Below, in pieces: positions 1-7,937 of a stretch of 64,000 nucleotides of DNA. Position numbers and translations under genes: made by a program. The stretch's first letter is position 1, and every line of letters starts with the position of its first letter. The stretch comes from Nostoc sp. KVJ3. Its GTDB lineage: Bacteria > Cyanobacteriota > Cyanobacteriia > Cyanobacteriales > Nostocaceae. The notes under the pieces are model-generated. The model did not search any database. It saw nothing but the letters and a program-made list of their open reading frames with translations, and was not told the DNA's origin. The DNA is taken from contig NZ_WWFG01000001.1 in assembly GCF_026127265.1 (NCBI RefSeq), positions 2,643,501 through 2,707,500 on the forward strand. Direction: 5' to 3'.

Positions 1-416
1 GAAAGATGGGTAGGCTCAAAGGCAACAAAATTACCTAAGTTTTCGGATAAAAGTTTGTTGAAGTTTTGTTTGTCAGAACGTACAATTAAGCGAACATGCG
101 GATTAAGTCGCCGTGCTGCAAAGGCTGCTTCTATATTTATCCGCTCGTCTCTTGTGACTAAAAGTATTGAACGACATTGCCTTATACCTGCCTGTTCTAA
201 AACACTTGGCTGACGGCAATCTCCTATGATTAACTTTTCTAGTAAGCTTGGGACTTCTGAGACTTCCCAATGTTCGGGTTGTACATCTTCAATGGCAATG
301 ACTTTAACATCGTATTCCTTTAGGACTGCAACACAATGTTGCCCTAAACTTTGGAGTCCGCATACTAAGAAAAGGTCTTGGGGTTTATTGGGATTGGTGC
401 TAGGAGGGGTATGCAC
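1..416 (-). CDS. TrkA-N/RCK-type NAD-binding protein, 5' part only
   Basis: The complementary strand is open from a GTG at 416 to the left edge of the window, so about 138 N-terminal residues are visible and the C-terminus is missing. The peptide begins MHTPPSTNPNKPQDLFLVCG and contains LFLVCGLQSLGQHC, a Rossmann-type nucleotide-binding start. It continues with the pattern of TrkA-N/RCK domains: an acidic residue after the second beta strand (VIAIEDVQPE), then IIGDCRQPSVLEQAGI and SILLVTRDERINIEAA. Such domains gate or regulate potassium channels and transporters by binding NAD(H) or ATP. An in-frame TAA lies two codons before the GTG, which makes the GTG the only reasonable start nearby, although no strong ribosome binding site is seen. 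Whether the missing part carries a second RCK domain or membrane segments cannot be told. Confidence 0.75.
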   Translation of the reverse strand, partial: MHTPPSTNPNKPQDLFLVCGLQSLGQHCVAVLKEYDVKVIAIEDVQPEHWEVSEVPSLLEKLIIGDCRQPSVLEQAGIRQCRSILLVTRDERINIEAAFAARRLNPHVRLIVRSDKQNFNKLLSENLGNFVAFEPTHL

Positions 417-789
417 TTTCTGTTAATGATGGCATTAGATACCTTGGTTGGTAGTAAAAGCTTCAGCCCTTAACAAAACTTTTAATTATTTAAGTAAGTA
501 GGTGAGAATAAATCAAACTAGATTAAGTAATGTAAATAATTTTGAAATTGTTTTGTAGTAAGGGCTTTAGCCCTTAATTAAGAGACATCCCCAGAAATTA
601 ATATGCTTTATGCAGAACTCTTGTAGGGATGCGATATATCGCGTCCCTACATTCTTTTTCACTCCTATGTCTAAGGACTAAAGATCCTTACTACAAACCT
701 TCAATTACTTACGCCCACTTATTCAATAAGTATAACAACATTGCGGTCATATTTAGTACTTCTCACCTGCCTTATTTACCACTCCCTTT
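417..789. other. Intergenic region with short palindromes
   Basis: No gene is seen. The spacer holds copies of the 'TAGTAAGGGCTTTAGCCCTTA' type of short repeat (around 453-475 and 556-580) and a near-perfect palindrome at 623-650 built on GTAGGGATGCG/CGCGTCCCTAC. Related palindromes recur elsewhere in the window (13640-13675, 17338-17410, 21850-21893, 25617-25646, 26692-26721). Confidence 0.6.
623..650. repeat. Short dispersed palindrome (GTAGRGACGCGAT family)
   Basis: The sequence GTAGGGATGCGATATATCGCGTCCCTAC is almost its own reverse complement. Variants with GTAGAGACGCGATAAATCGCGTCTC occur in several other spacers of this window, so it belongs to a dispersed palindromic family rather than being a site specific to one gene. 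Confidence 0.6.
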
Positions 790-1560
790 TCACAGCAAAC
801 TAGCAGAATTGACATCCAAAAATAACGTTGCTTGGGATTGTTGACGGAGAATAGAAGCCGGACATTCTGTACTCATAGCTCCTTGCAACATTTGTTTTAC
901 CACATTCGCTTTACGTTTTTCTGGAGCCAGACAGATAATTTTTTTAGCTGAACAAATCGTTGGGATGGTGACAGTAAAAGCATATTGTGGGACAGTTTCT
1001 AGATTTGGAAAGTGACCTGTGCTTACTTGTTGCTGACGGTTCACCACATCCAGCTTCACAAGCTTTACACTATAAGGATCTTGAAAATTTGCTACTGATG
1101 GATCGTTAAAAGCCAAATGTCCATTTTCGCCAACACCAAGACAGCATAAGTCTATTGGTTGTGCTTGCAATAATTTGGTGTAGCGATCGCACTCTGCCAC
1201 TGGTTGCAATGCATCACCTTGTATATAGTGAAATTGCTTAGGAAAAACCCGCTTTTCTACCCGTTCTCGCATATAGCGCCGGAAACTCGCAGAATGATCG
1301 GCAGTAATTCCCAAATATTCATCTAGATGGAACAGAATAATCCGTGACCAATCTACACCACCCAATGCAATCAAAGCATCGAGAAATTTGAGTTGGGAGT
1401 TACCTGTTGCTAATAATACGGCTGCTGTATCCTGTTGTTTGAGAACTTGCTGTAAATACTTTTGGGCGATTTCGGCGACATCCTGGGCTATTTCGACTTC
1501 AGAGTTGTAAATCTGCACCAGTAAATCATCAACATAAAAAAAGTTTGTCGCAGCTAGCAT
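790..1560 (-). CDS. nagB: NagB-like glucosamine-6-phosphate deaminase/isomerase family protein
   Basis: The 256-residue protein belongs to the NagB/6-phosphogluconolactonase fold family. Motifs seen: LATGNS at about 50-55 (phosphate loop), FHLDEYLG at 77-84 and LGVGENGHLAFNDP at 141-154, plus RRYMRERV after a Ser/Phe segment. NagB converts glucosamine-6-phosphate to fructose-6-phosphate and ammonia in cytosolic amino-sugar catabolism. Length fits the family (about 240-270). One caution: where E. coli NagB has NDGHIAFNE (catalytic Asp141, His143, Glu148), this protein has ENGHLAFND. His is kept, the catalytic Asp is Asn, and the Glu is Asp. That variant is common in a NagB-like subgroup, and the exact substrate is therefore less certain. 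The gene stands alone, with no nagA or transporter next to it. Confidence 0.8.
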   Translation of the reverse strand: MLAATNFFYVDDLLVQIYNSEVEIAQDVAEIAQKYLQQVLKQQDTAAVLLATGNSQLKFLDALIALGGVDWSRIILFHLDEYLGITADHSASFRRYMRERVEKRVFPKQFHYIQGDALQPVAECDRYTKLLQAQPIDLCCLGVGENGHLAFNDPSVANFQDPYSVKLVKLDVVNRQQQVSTGHFPNLETVPQYAFTVTIPTICSAKKIICLAPEKRKANVVKQMLQGAMSTECPASILRQQSQATLFLDVNSASLL

Positions 1561-1728
1561 TTGTTCACAGAGAAAGTTATCAATTATATGTTGCTTTTTT
1601 GAGAAGCTTTATCTGCCTTGACCTTTTTTTAATTAAAAGTTAAAAGTGAAAAATTAAGAAGAAGAATAATTTTTAATTAATTAATTTTGGGTACAAGCCC
1701 GCACTGAATCAAAGATGTTTAAAGACAG

Positions 1729-2187
1729 TTATTTTATATTTTCAATTGCCTCTGCTTGGAACTGGCGATCCTTATCAAGGCTCCAACTTTGGAGTTCTCC
1801 AGCTTTACCGTTTTGGACGGAAACTATTATATATGAGTATCCTTGCCAAGCGTATAGGCGATCGCATTCTGAGGGGATAGCAGGATGATCTGGGTGCGAG
1901 TGAAAAATGCCGATAATGTTCAGTGAGCGATCGCGTGCTTCCTTTTGTGTTTTTAGCATAACTTCGGGTGCGATCGTATATTGCCGTCTTTTACTTTCTG
2001 CTGTATCTTCTCCTAGAAACTCAGTAGCCGCTTCTGTATTCCAGGCATTTTCTGTTGGCATAACTTCGACCACAATTTTGTCCTCACTAGCCAGATGGCC
2101 CAAAATTATACCGCAACACTCATCTGGATAAGTGTTTTCGGCATGGGTGCGGATAGTTTGTAAGTGTTCTTGGCTAAGTCGGATCAT
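1729..2187 (-). CDS. M67 (JAMM/MPN+) family metallopeptidase
   Basis: This 152-residue protein carries the full JAMM zinc motif: Glu23 in DECCG, then His96-Ser-His98 followed by Ser106 and Asp109 (HSHPDHPAIPSECD), which matches H-x-H-x7-S-x2-D. Bacterial M67 proteins are small isopeptidases or peptidases; some remove C-terminal extensions from ubiquitin-like sulfur carriers, others are general desulfurating or deconjugating enzymes. The size is that of a stand-alone MPN+ domain. No ThiS/MoaD-like carrier or E1-like gene is next to it here, so the substrate is unknown. The ATG at 2187 is the first residue of the conserved domain (MIRLSQEHLQTI), which supports the start. Confidence 0.9.
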   Translation of the reverse strand: MIRLSQEHLQTIRTHAENTYPDECCGIILGHLASEDKIVVEVMPTENAWNTEAATEFLGEDTAESKRRQYTIAPEVMLKTQKEARDRSLNIIGIFHSHPDHPAIPSECDRLYAWQGYSYIIVSVQNGKAGELQSWSLDKDRQFQAEAIENIK

Positions 2188-2613
2188 CTCTGCGTTTTGA
2201 ATTTTAGCAACTGATATTGACTATTAACACGCGATCGCTTGATTGTACTCATAGTGTAAGCCAACCCAAGCGCAATCATCCCAGCCTTCAAAAAGGAAAA
2301 TATGTATTTTTTATCACTGTTTCAAATACTTGCCTCCCGCCTTCTACTTTTTTATTGTCTAAAAACTAAAGGAGTATGAAGAATACACAAAGTTTAGTAT
2401 TCGCATATACATTTATCCGTAAATAATGTGAAGAGTGTGCAAAGATGACCATTTAAGTATAAACATCTAAGTAAAATATTAACTGTATAGTTATTTTGAG
2501 GCTATTAAGATGTTCTCTATTTTCAATCTAGACACCCACGGAGAATCCCCCAAAATAAGGATATAAAAATCTTTTTCTCCATTAAGCAGTCAACTATTGA
2601 CTATATTTCTCTT

Positions 2614-2765
2614 CTATAGCAATACTATTTGATTTTTGAAAAGATACATAGGTGCGTTAGCGTTACGCTAACGCACCATTCTTAAGGATTTAGTGCGTTA
2701 TCATTTCGCGTAACGCACCCTACAAATACTTAATTTTGTTCAAAAATCAAACCGGATTCCTATAG
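2614..2765. repeat. MITE-like element A, copy 1
   Basis: The element has imperfect terminal inverted repeats: left CTATAGCAATACTATTTGAT and right, read in reverse complement, CTATAGGAATCCGGTTTGAT, both continuing TTTTGAA. The interior contains the GTGCGTTAGCGTTACGC type of palindrome. Related copies lie at 13698-13879 and 26615-26840 with different interiors. No coding capacity is seen, so any mobility would need a transposase from elsewhere. Confidence 0.75.
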
Positions 2766-2877
2766 CTAGATCGGCGTTATGCAAAAGCCTTTTCATAAGG
2801 TGAATCTTCGAGAAAAATTACTGTTCTTCAAGGTTGGCGGATTAAAATATGCCAAAAACGTCAATTTCCGGTGAGTT

Positions 2878-3076
2878 ATATCATGTACGGTTAAACACTT
2901 GTCATTGCGTACTCCGTTGGAGAACCCGTTCGCGTAGCGTCTCCGAAGGAGAAGGGTACGGAGTGAAGCATAAGTCCTTCGGACACGCTTCGCGAACGCA
3001 GAGTCCTGGTGATTGCTTCGCTCCACTTCGTTGCGCTCGCAATGACATATCGTAAGTAATTTGGCGGACATGATAT
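2878..3076. repeat. MITE-like element B, copy 1 (with nested CATTGCG palindrome)
   Basis: The ends are ATATCATGTACGG at the left and GGCGGACATGATAT at the right. The interior (about 2899-3047) is a copy of the dispersed 'GTCATTGCG...CGCAATGAC' repeat with GCGTAGCGTCTCCGAAGGAGA segments, also found at 21530-21708. The same ends flank unrelated cargo at 54876-55001. The homologous spacer before the second RTX gene lacks this block, so it is an insertion about 80 bp upstream of the first RTX start. Confidence 0.7.
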
Positions 3077-3156
3077 GAATTGTGCCATAAAACAGCACAA
3101 AAAGCAGATTGAAAACTGAAAGTTACTGAAAAAATCGATTTAGGGAGATAAAAATT

Positions 3157-6100
3157 ATGACGAATATCATTGGAACCAATGGTAATGATACCCTAGTGGG
3201 CAGCAACTCCGACGATACCATTAACGGTAAAGCTGGCAATGATACCATCACAGTGAACAGTGGCAACGACACATTAACTGGTGGAACCGGCAAGGATAAA
3301 TTTATTTTCGACTACCGTAATTACAACTACTCCTACTTAGCTCCTCGTATCATCACTCTCATCACCGATTTTGCTGGGGTAGGTAAAGGAACCAAGCCCA
3401 CAGCAGGAGTCATTGACGAAGCTGATACCCTGATATTCCAAGGTACTGACTTTACTGCTAAAAATTTGCTACTTACTCAGAATGGCAACAATGTAGAAAT
3501 CAGCTTTGAAACCCCGCTAAATATATTTAGTAGTCCTAGTCCCAAAGTCATCCTGCAAAACTTCAAACTAGAAAACCTGGATAACTTCAGTAAATCTACA
3601 GGAGCCACTGTTAACTTAGGCAATATCCTGTTTGATGGGCAAACTACTATTACTGACAGCTTTGATGTCTTCAATGCCAACTCCACTCAAAGCACAATCT
3701 TCAACAAGAACACAGTCACCTTCCTTAACGATCTGAACAACAACGTCAAGGGTTTTGACAACTCAGATGATGTAATAAATGGTCAGGGGGGTAACGATAT
3801 CATTGACGGATTGAGTGGCAACGACCTTTTAAGAGGTGGTACGGGGAATGATACGCTCTACGGTGGTGCAGGTAACGATACCTTGAATGCTAGTGGTTCA
3901 ACAGGTGATAATCTACTCAATGGCGGCGATGGCAATGATTTTCTCTACGCCTTTGGCTACCACTACGAATCCACCGATCCCCCACAAATCAACGACCTTC
4001 TCTCATCAGGCAATAATACCCTCAATGGTGGTGCTGGTGACGATACCTTGAATGCTAGCGGTTCAACAGGTGATAATCTACTCAATGGCGGCGATGGCAA
4101 TGATTCTATCTCCATTTCTGGCTTTACTGAAGACATCCCTACTTTCGGCGGTGACTTGTTCCGTGACACTTATTCATTAGGCAATAACACTCTCAACGGT
4201 GGCGCAGGTAACGATACCTTGAATGCTAGCGGTTCAACAGGTGATAATCTACTCAATGGCGGCGATGGCAATGATTCTATCTCCATTTCTGGCTTCCCCG
4301 TATATAATACTGACTATTATTACGACACTCAATCATCAGGCAATAACACCCTCAACGGTGGTGCAGGTAACGATACCTTGAATGCTAGCGGTTCAACAGG
4401 TGATAATCTACTCAATGGCGGCGATGGTAATGATTATATCTATGTAGCTAGCCGATCATCATATCCTCCTATCACCTTTTTAGTGACTCAAACAGTAGAT
4501 GGGGGTAAAGGCGACGATTTGCTATCCGTCGATTACAGCAATGCTACAGGGGGGCTGACAACAACATTCAATTCCACTACTAACATTAGCTTAATTACAG
4601 CTGGTACGAATAGCCTTAGCTACAAAAATATCGAACGCTTAAATATCGTAGGTACAGCCTTCGATGACAAGATTTTGGGGAAAGATGGCAACGATACCCT
4701 CTCCACGGGTTCTGGAGGTAAAGATACTATAGATGGGGGTAAAGGCGACGATTTATTATTCATCGATTACAGCGATGCTACAGGTGGGCTGACAACAACA
4801 TTCAATCCCACTACTAACATTGGCTCAATTACCGCCGGCACGGATAGCGTTAGCTACAAAAATATCGAACGATTAAATATCGTAGGTACAGCCTTCGATG
4901 ACAAGATTTTGGGGAAAGATAGCAACGATACCCTCTCCACGGGTTCTGGAGGTAAAGATACTATAGATGGGGGTAAAGGCGACGATGTATTGTCTGTCGA
5001 TTACAGCGATGCTACAGGTGGGCTGACAACAACATTCAATCCCACTACTAACATTGGCTCAATTACCGCCGGCACGGATAGCGTTAGCTACAAAAATATT
5101 GAACGATTAAATATCTTAGGTACAGCCTTCGATGACAATATTGTGGGGAAAGATGGCAACGATACCCTCTCTGGGGATAGTGGCAATGATACCCTAACTG
5201 GTAGCAAAGGAAAGGATACATTTGTTTACGACAATAGTTATGACACTGGCAACTACCGCTCCCTTGGGACTGATACCATTACCGATTTTGGTGGCGTGGG
5301 TAAAGGTTCAAATCCCTCAGCTAGTGTGATTAACTCCTTAGACACCTTGCAATATACAGGCGCTCAATTCACTGCTCAAAATCTACAATTAACTCAAAAT
5401 GGCAATAACTTAGAAATCACTTTTGAAGATGATTACTATAATAACAAAGTCATTCTGCAAAACTTCAAATTAGAAAACCTGGATAATTTGCCAGCAACTT
5501 CTTCACGATCTGCTATTGGCAATATCTTGTTTGATGGACAAACCAGTATCACCGACAGTTTTGATGTGTTTGATGCTAATTCTACTCAAACTACCCTCCT
5601 CAAGAGGAACACTGTTACTTTCCTCAATGACCTCGATAACAATATTATAGGTTTTGACAACTCCAATGATGTCATCAATGGTCAAGGTGGTGACGACATC
5701 ATCAACGGCAAAAGTGGTAATGACATCCTCAGAGGTGGTGCGGGAAATGATACTCTGATTGGTGGTGCAGGAAATGATACTCTCGAAAGTGATACAGGTA
5801 ATAATATCCTTGATGGTGGTGTAGGTGACGACGTATTGAATGCTAGCGGTTCAACAGGCAATAACACCCTCAATGGTGGTATTGGTGATGATAATTTGAG
5901 TGCTAGCGGTTCAACAGGTAATAACACCCTTAACGGAGGCGCTGGTGATGATACCTTGAATGTTAGCACTTCAACAGGTAATAACCTCCTCTTTGGGGGT
6001 GATGGCAATGACTATATTGTTAGCGGCTTGTTAAAATACGATGATGTCAGTTCTTTAGGCAATAACACTCTTAATGGAGGCGTTGGTGATGATACCTTGA

Positions 6101-7008
6101 ATGTTAGCGGTTCAAAAGGTAATAACCTCGCTGATGGGGGTGATGGCAATGATTTGTTCTATGTAAGCACTACATCCTCAGATATTGCCCCCTCTGATTT
6201 AATTACTCAAACAATAGATGGGGGTAAAGGCGACGATTTATTATTCATCGATTACAGCAACGCTACAAAGGGCATTACTTCGATTTTCAACGCCACTACT
6301 AACACTGGTACAATTACAGCAGGTATCAATAGTGTTAGCTACAAAAATATCGAAGGATTAAATGTCGTAGGTACAGCCTACGATGACAATATTGCGGGGA
6401 GCAATGGTAACGATACGCTCTCTGGGGGCTATGGTGGCAAAGATACGATAGATGGGGGTAAAGGCGACGATTTATTATTCATCAATTACAACAACGCTAC
6501 AAAGGGCATTACTTCGATTTTCAACGCCACTACTAACACTGGTACAATTACAGCAGGTATCAATAGTGTTAGCTACAAAAATATCGAAGGATTAAATGTT
6601 GTAGGTACATATTACAATGACAATATTGTGGGGAGCAATGGTAACGATACGCTCTCTGGAGGCTCTGGTGGCAATGACACCCTGACAGGTGGGAACGGTA
6701 TTGATACTTTTGCTTTCGCATATTACAACGTAGGTGTTGATAGTCTTTATGACTTCAACGCCACGAATGATCTAATTCAGGTATCGGCTAATGGCTTTTA
6801 TACTGGGTTATCATCAGGTTCACTTCAAAAAAGTCAGTTTACCATTGGAGCATCTGCAAGCACTAGCGAAGAGCGATTTATTTACAACAATGCTACAGGT
6901 GCATTGTACTTTGACGCAGATGGCAGTGCGGCGAATTTTACTCAGGTAAAATTCGCACAACTATCGGCTGGATTGTCACTAACCAACAACAATTTTGTGG
7001 TTATTTAA
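3157..7008 (+). CDS. Large RTX-type calcium-binding repeat protein (copy 1, double unit)
   Basis: The 1283-residue protein is built of glycine/aspartate-rich nonapeptide repeats (GGxGNDTLx; e.g. LNGGAGNDTLNA, LNGGDGND), which fold as parallel beta rolls that bind calcium outside the cell. Such proteins usually leave by type I secretion with an uncleaved C-terminal signal; the acidic, hydroxyl-rich C-terminus ending NNNFVVI fits, though no exporter is nearby. A non-repeat module (ITDFAGVGKG ... LLLTQNGNN ... FKLENLDN ... NILFDGQT ... DSFDVF ... VTFLNDL) occurs twice, at about 65-205 and 695-845, so the protein looks like two fused units. Blocks with NIERLNIVGTAFDD (three) and NIEGLNVVGT (two) follow each half. 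No cysteine is seen. An AGGGAG ribosome binding site at 3142-3147 supports the ATG. Function is unknown; surface layer, sheath or adhesion roles are possible. Confidence 0.85.
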   Translation: MTNIIGTNGNDTLVGSNSDDTINGKAGNDTITVNSGNDTLTGGTGKDKFIFDYRNYNYSYLAPRIITLITDFAGVGKGTKPTAGVIDEADTLIFQGTDFTAKNLLLTQNGNNVEISFETPLNIFSSPSPKVILQNFKLENLDNFSKSTGATVNLGNILFDGQTTITDSFDVFNANSTQSTIFNKNTVTFLNDLNNNVKGFDNSDDVINGQGGNDIIDGLSGNDLLRGGTGNDTLYGGAGNDTLNASGSTGDNLLNGGDGNDFLYAFGYHYESTDPPQINDLLSSGNNTLNGGAGDDTLNASGSTGDNLLNGGDGNDSISISGFTEDIPTFGGDLFRDTYSLGNNTLNGGAGNDTLNASGSTGDNLLNGGDGNDSISISGFPVYNTDYYYDTQSSGNNTLNGGAGNDTLNASGSTGDNLLNGGDGNDYIYVASRSSYPPITFLVTQTVDGGKGDDLLSVDYSNATGGLTTTFNSTTNISLITAGTNSLSYKNIERLNIVGTAFDDKILGKDGNDTLSTGSGGKDTIDGGKGDDLLFIDYSDATGGLTTTFNPTTNIGSITAGTDSVSYKNIERLNIVGTAFDDKILGKDSNDTLSTGSGGKDTIDGGKGDDVLSVDYSDATGGLTTTFNPTTNIGSITAGTDSVSYKNIERLNILGTAFDDNIVGKDGNDTLSGDSGNDTLTGSKGKDTFVYDNSYDTGNYRSLGTDTITDFGGVGKGSNPSASVINSLDTLQYTGAQFTAQNLQLTQNGNNLEITFEDDYYNNKVILQNFKLENLDNLPATSSRSAIGNILFDGQTSITDSFDVFDANSTQTTLLKRNTVTFLNDLDNNIIGFDNSNDVINGQGGDDIINGKSGNDILRGGAGNDTLIGGAGNDTLESDTGNNILDGGVGDDVLNASGSTGNNTLNGGIGDDNLSASGSTGNNTLNGGAGDDTLNVSTSTGNNLLFGGDGNDYIVSGLLKYDDVSSLGNNTLNGGVGDDTLNVSGSKGNNLADGGDGNDLFYVSTTSSDIAPSDLITQTIDGGKGDDLLFIDYSNATKGITSIFNATTNTGTITAGINSVSYKNIEGLNVVGTAYDDNIAGSNGNDTLSGGYGGKDTIDGGKGDDLLFINYNNATKGITSIFNATTNTGTITAGINSVSYKNIEGLNVVGTYYNDNIVGSNGNDTLSGGSGGNDTLTGGNGIDTFAFAYYNVGVDSLYDFNATNDLIQVSANGFYTGLSSGSLQKSQFTIGASASTSEERFIYNNATGALYFDADGSAANFTQVKFAQLSAGLSLTNNNFVVI

Positions 7009-7937
7009 TCGTAATTAGCGTGGTCTAATTATATCTGCGTTTGTAATTTAAGTAGCGATCGCTGATAGCGAGTCCGCAAGCGTCTTGATTCTGACTCCTG
7101 TTAGCAATAGCGGGGCGTTTAGCTTTGATTTTGGAACAAAATTAGGTATGTAGGGGAGCCAGTGCGTTGCTGCGGAGGTTCCCTCCCTTGTAGCAACTGG
7201 CGTTGTGTTAGAACGGAGTTCGTAACGCACGATTGCCGTACTCTCCGTGCTAACACAACGCCAGTGACGCTCCGAAGACAAATTATTAGCTATAAATTCT
7301 GAAAATGTAAAGAATATACCAAGAGAATTACTTAGTATATAGATTTCTGGGCGGAGAATGTGAAGAGTATGCAAAGATGCCTCTTCAGGTATAGACATCT
7401 AAGTAAATATTCAGTATTTAGTTAATATCAGGTTATTAAATGTTCCCTATTTTTAAGCTAGACAGCCACGGGCAACAGCCCACAACAAATGTATAAAAAC
7501 TTTTTTCTCTATTAAGAGTTAACTGTTTTCTATTTTCAAGATAGCAGGATTTACGCATTCACAAAAAAATAAAGCATGAGGTCTGGATTTCAGGCACTTA
7601 GGCTTAATTTGGAGGCGCTTTTTCAGCTATGCCTAATGGGGGCTGCGCCTACGCTATCCAATCAAGGATAGTTATATAAAAGCCTGAAACGACCTATTTC
7701 AATTCATCTACACGTTCATTAATTATGACAGCGCGTGAGACCTTGATACTTAGATAGGTGCTACTTGCAAGCTGGTCAACAAAGTAAATTTCCGAGAAAA
7801 ATTACTGTCCTTTAAGGGTGACATAAAAGTATGCCGAAAGTGTCAACTATCGGCAATTCTTGTCCTCTAAAACAACACCGACTCAGGGCTGAGAACTTAA
7901 AGTTACTGAAAAAAACTGATTTAGGAAGGTAAAAGTT
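7009..7937. other. Upstream region of the second RTX gene
   Basis: No credible gene is present. A repeat cluster with a perfect 16-bp inverted repeat lies at 7196-7265. From about 7310 the sequence matches the region upstream of the first RTX gene, and the last ~140 bp before the ATG (from about 7790) match again. A stretch at about 7546-7780 has no counterpart in copy 1, so each upstream region has its own insertions. Confidence 0.65.
7196..7265. repeat. Inverted repeat in the 'CCAGTTGCTACAA/CCAGTGCGTTG' repeat cluster
   Basis: ACTGGCGTTGTGTTAG at 7196-7211 is perfectly complementary to 7250-7265, with a 38-nt loop. The surrounding bases (from about 7150) carry the 'GGGAGCCAGTGCGTTG...TTCCC...GTAGCAACTGGC' sequence found also at 13350-13400, 13785-13840 and 15505-15545. 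Confidence 0.7.

Larger units (their letters stand above)
2188..3156. other. Repeat-invaded upstream region of the first RTX gene
   Basis: No protein gene is credible here; the short open frames at 2793-3100 lie in a repeat. The region from about 2355 to 2613 is homologous to about 7310-7545 upstream of the second RTX gene (for example TGTGAAGAGTGTGCAAAGATG at 2427 against TGTGAAGAGTATGCAAAGATG at 7359). Homology resumes just before each RTX start (CGAGAAAAATTACTGT and AAAGTTACTGAAAAAA). Between these blocks copy 1 contains two extra repeat elements (2614-2765 and 2878-3076). Confidence 0.75.

Noticed and set aside
2793..3100. Three overlapping open frames of 68-101 codons on both strands
   Set aside because: They lie inside repeat element B and the nested CATTGCG repeat; composition and position show repeat-derived frames, not genes.
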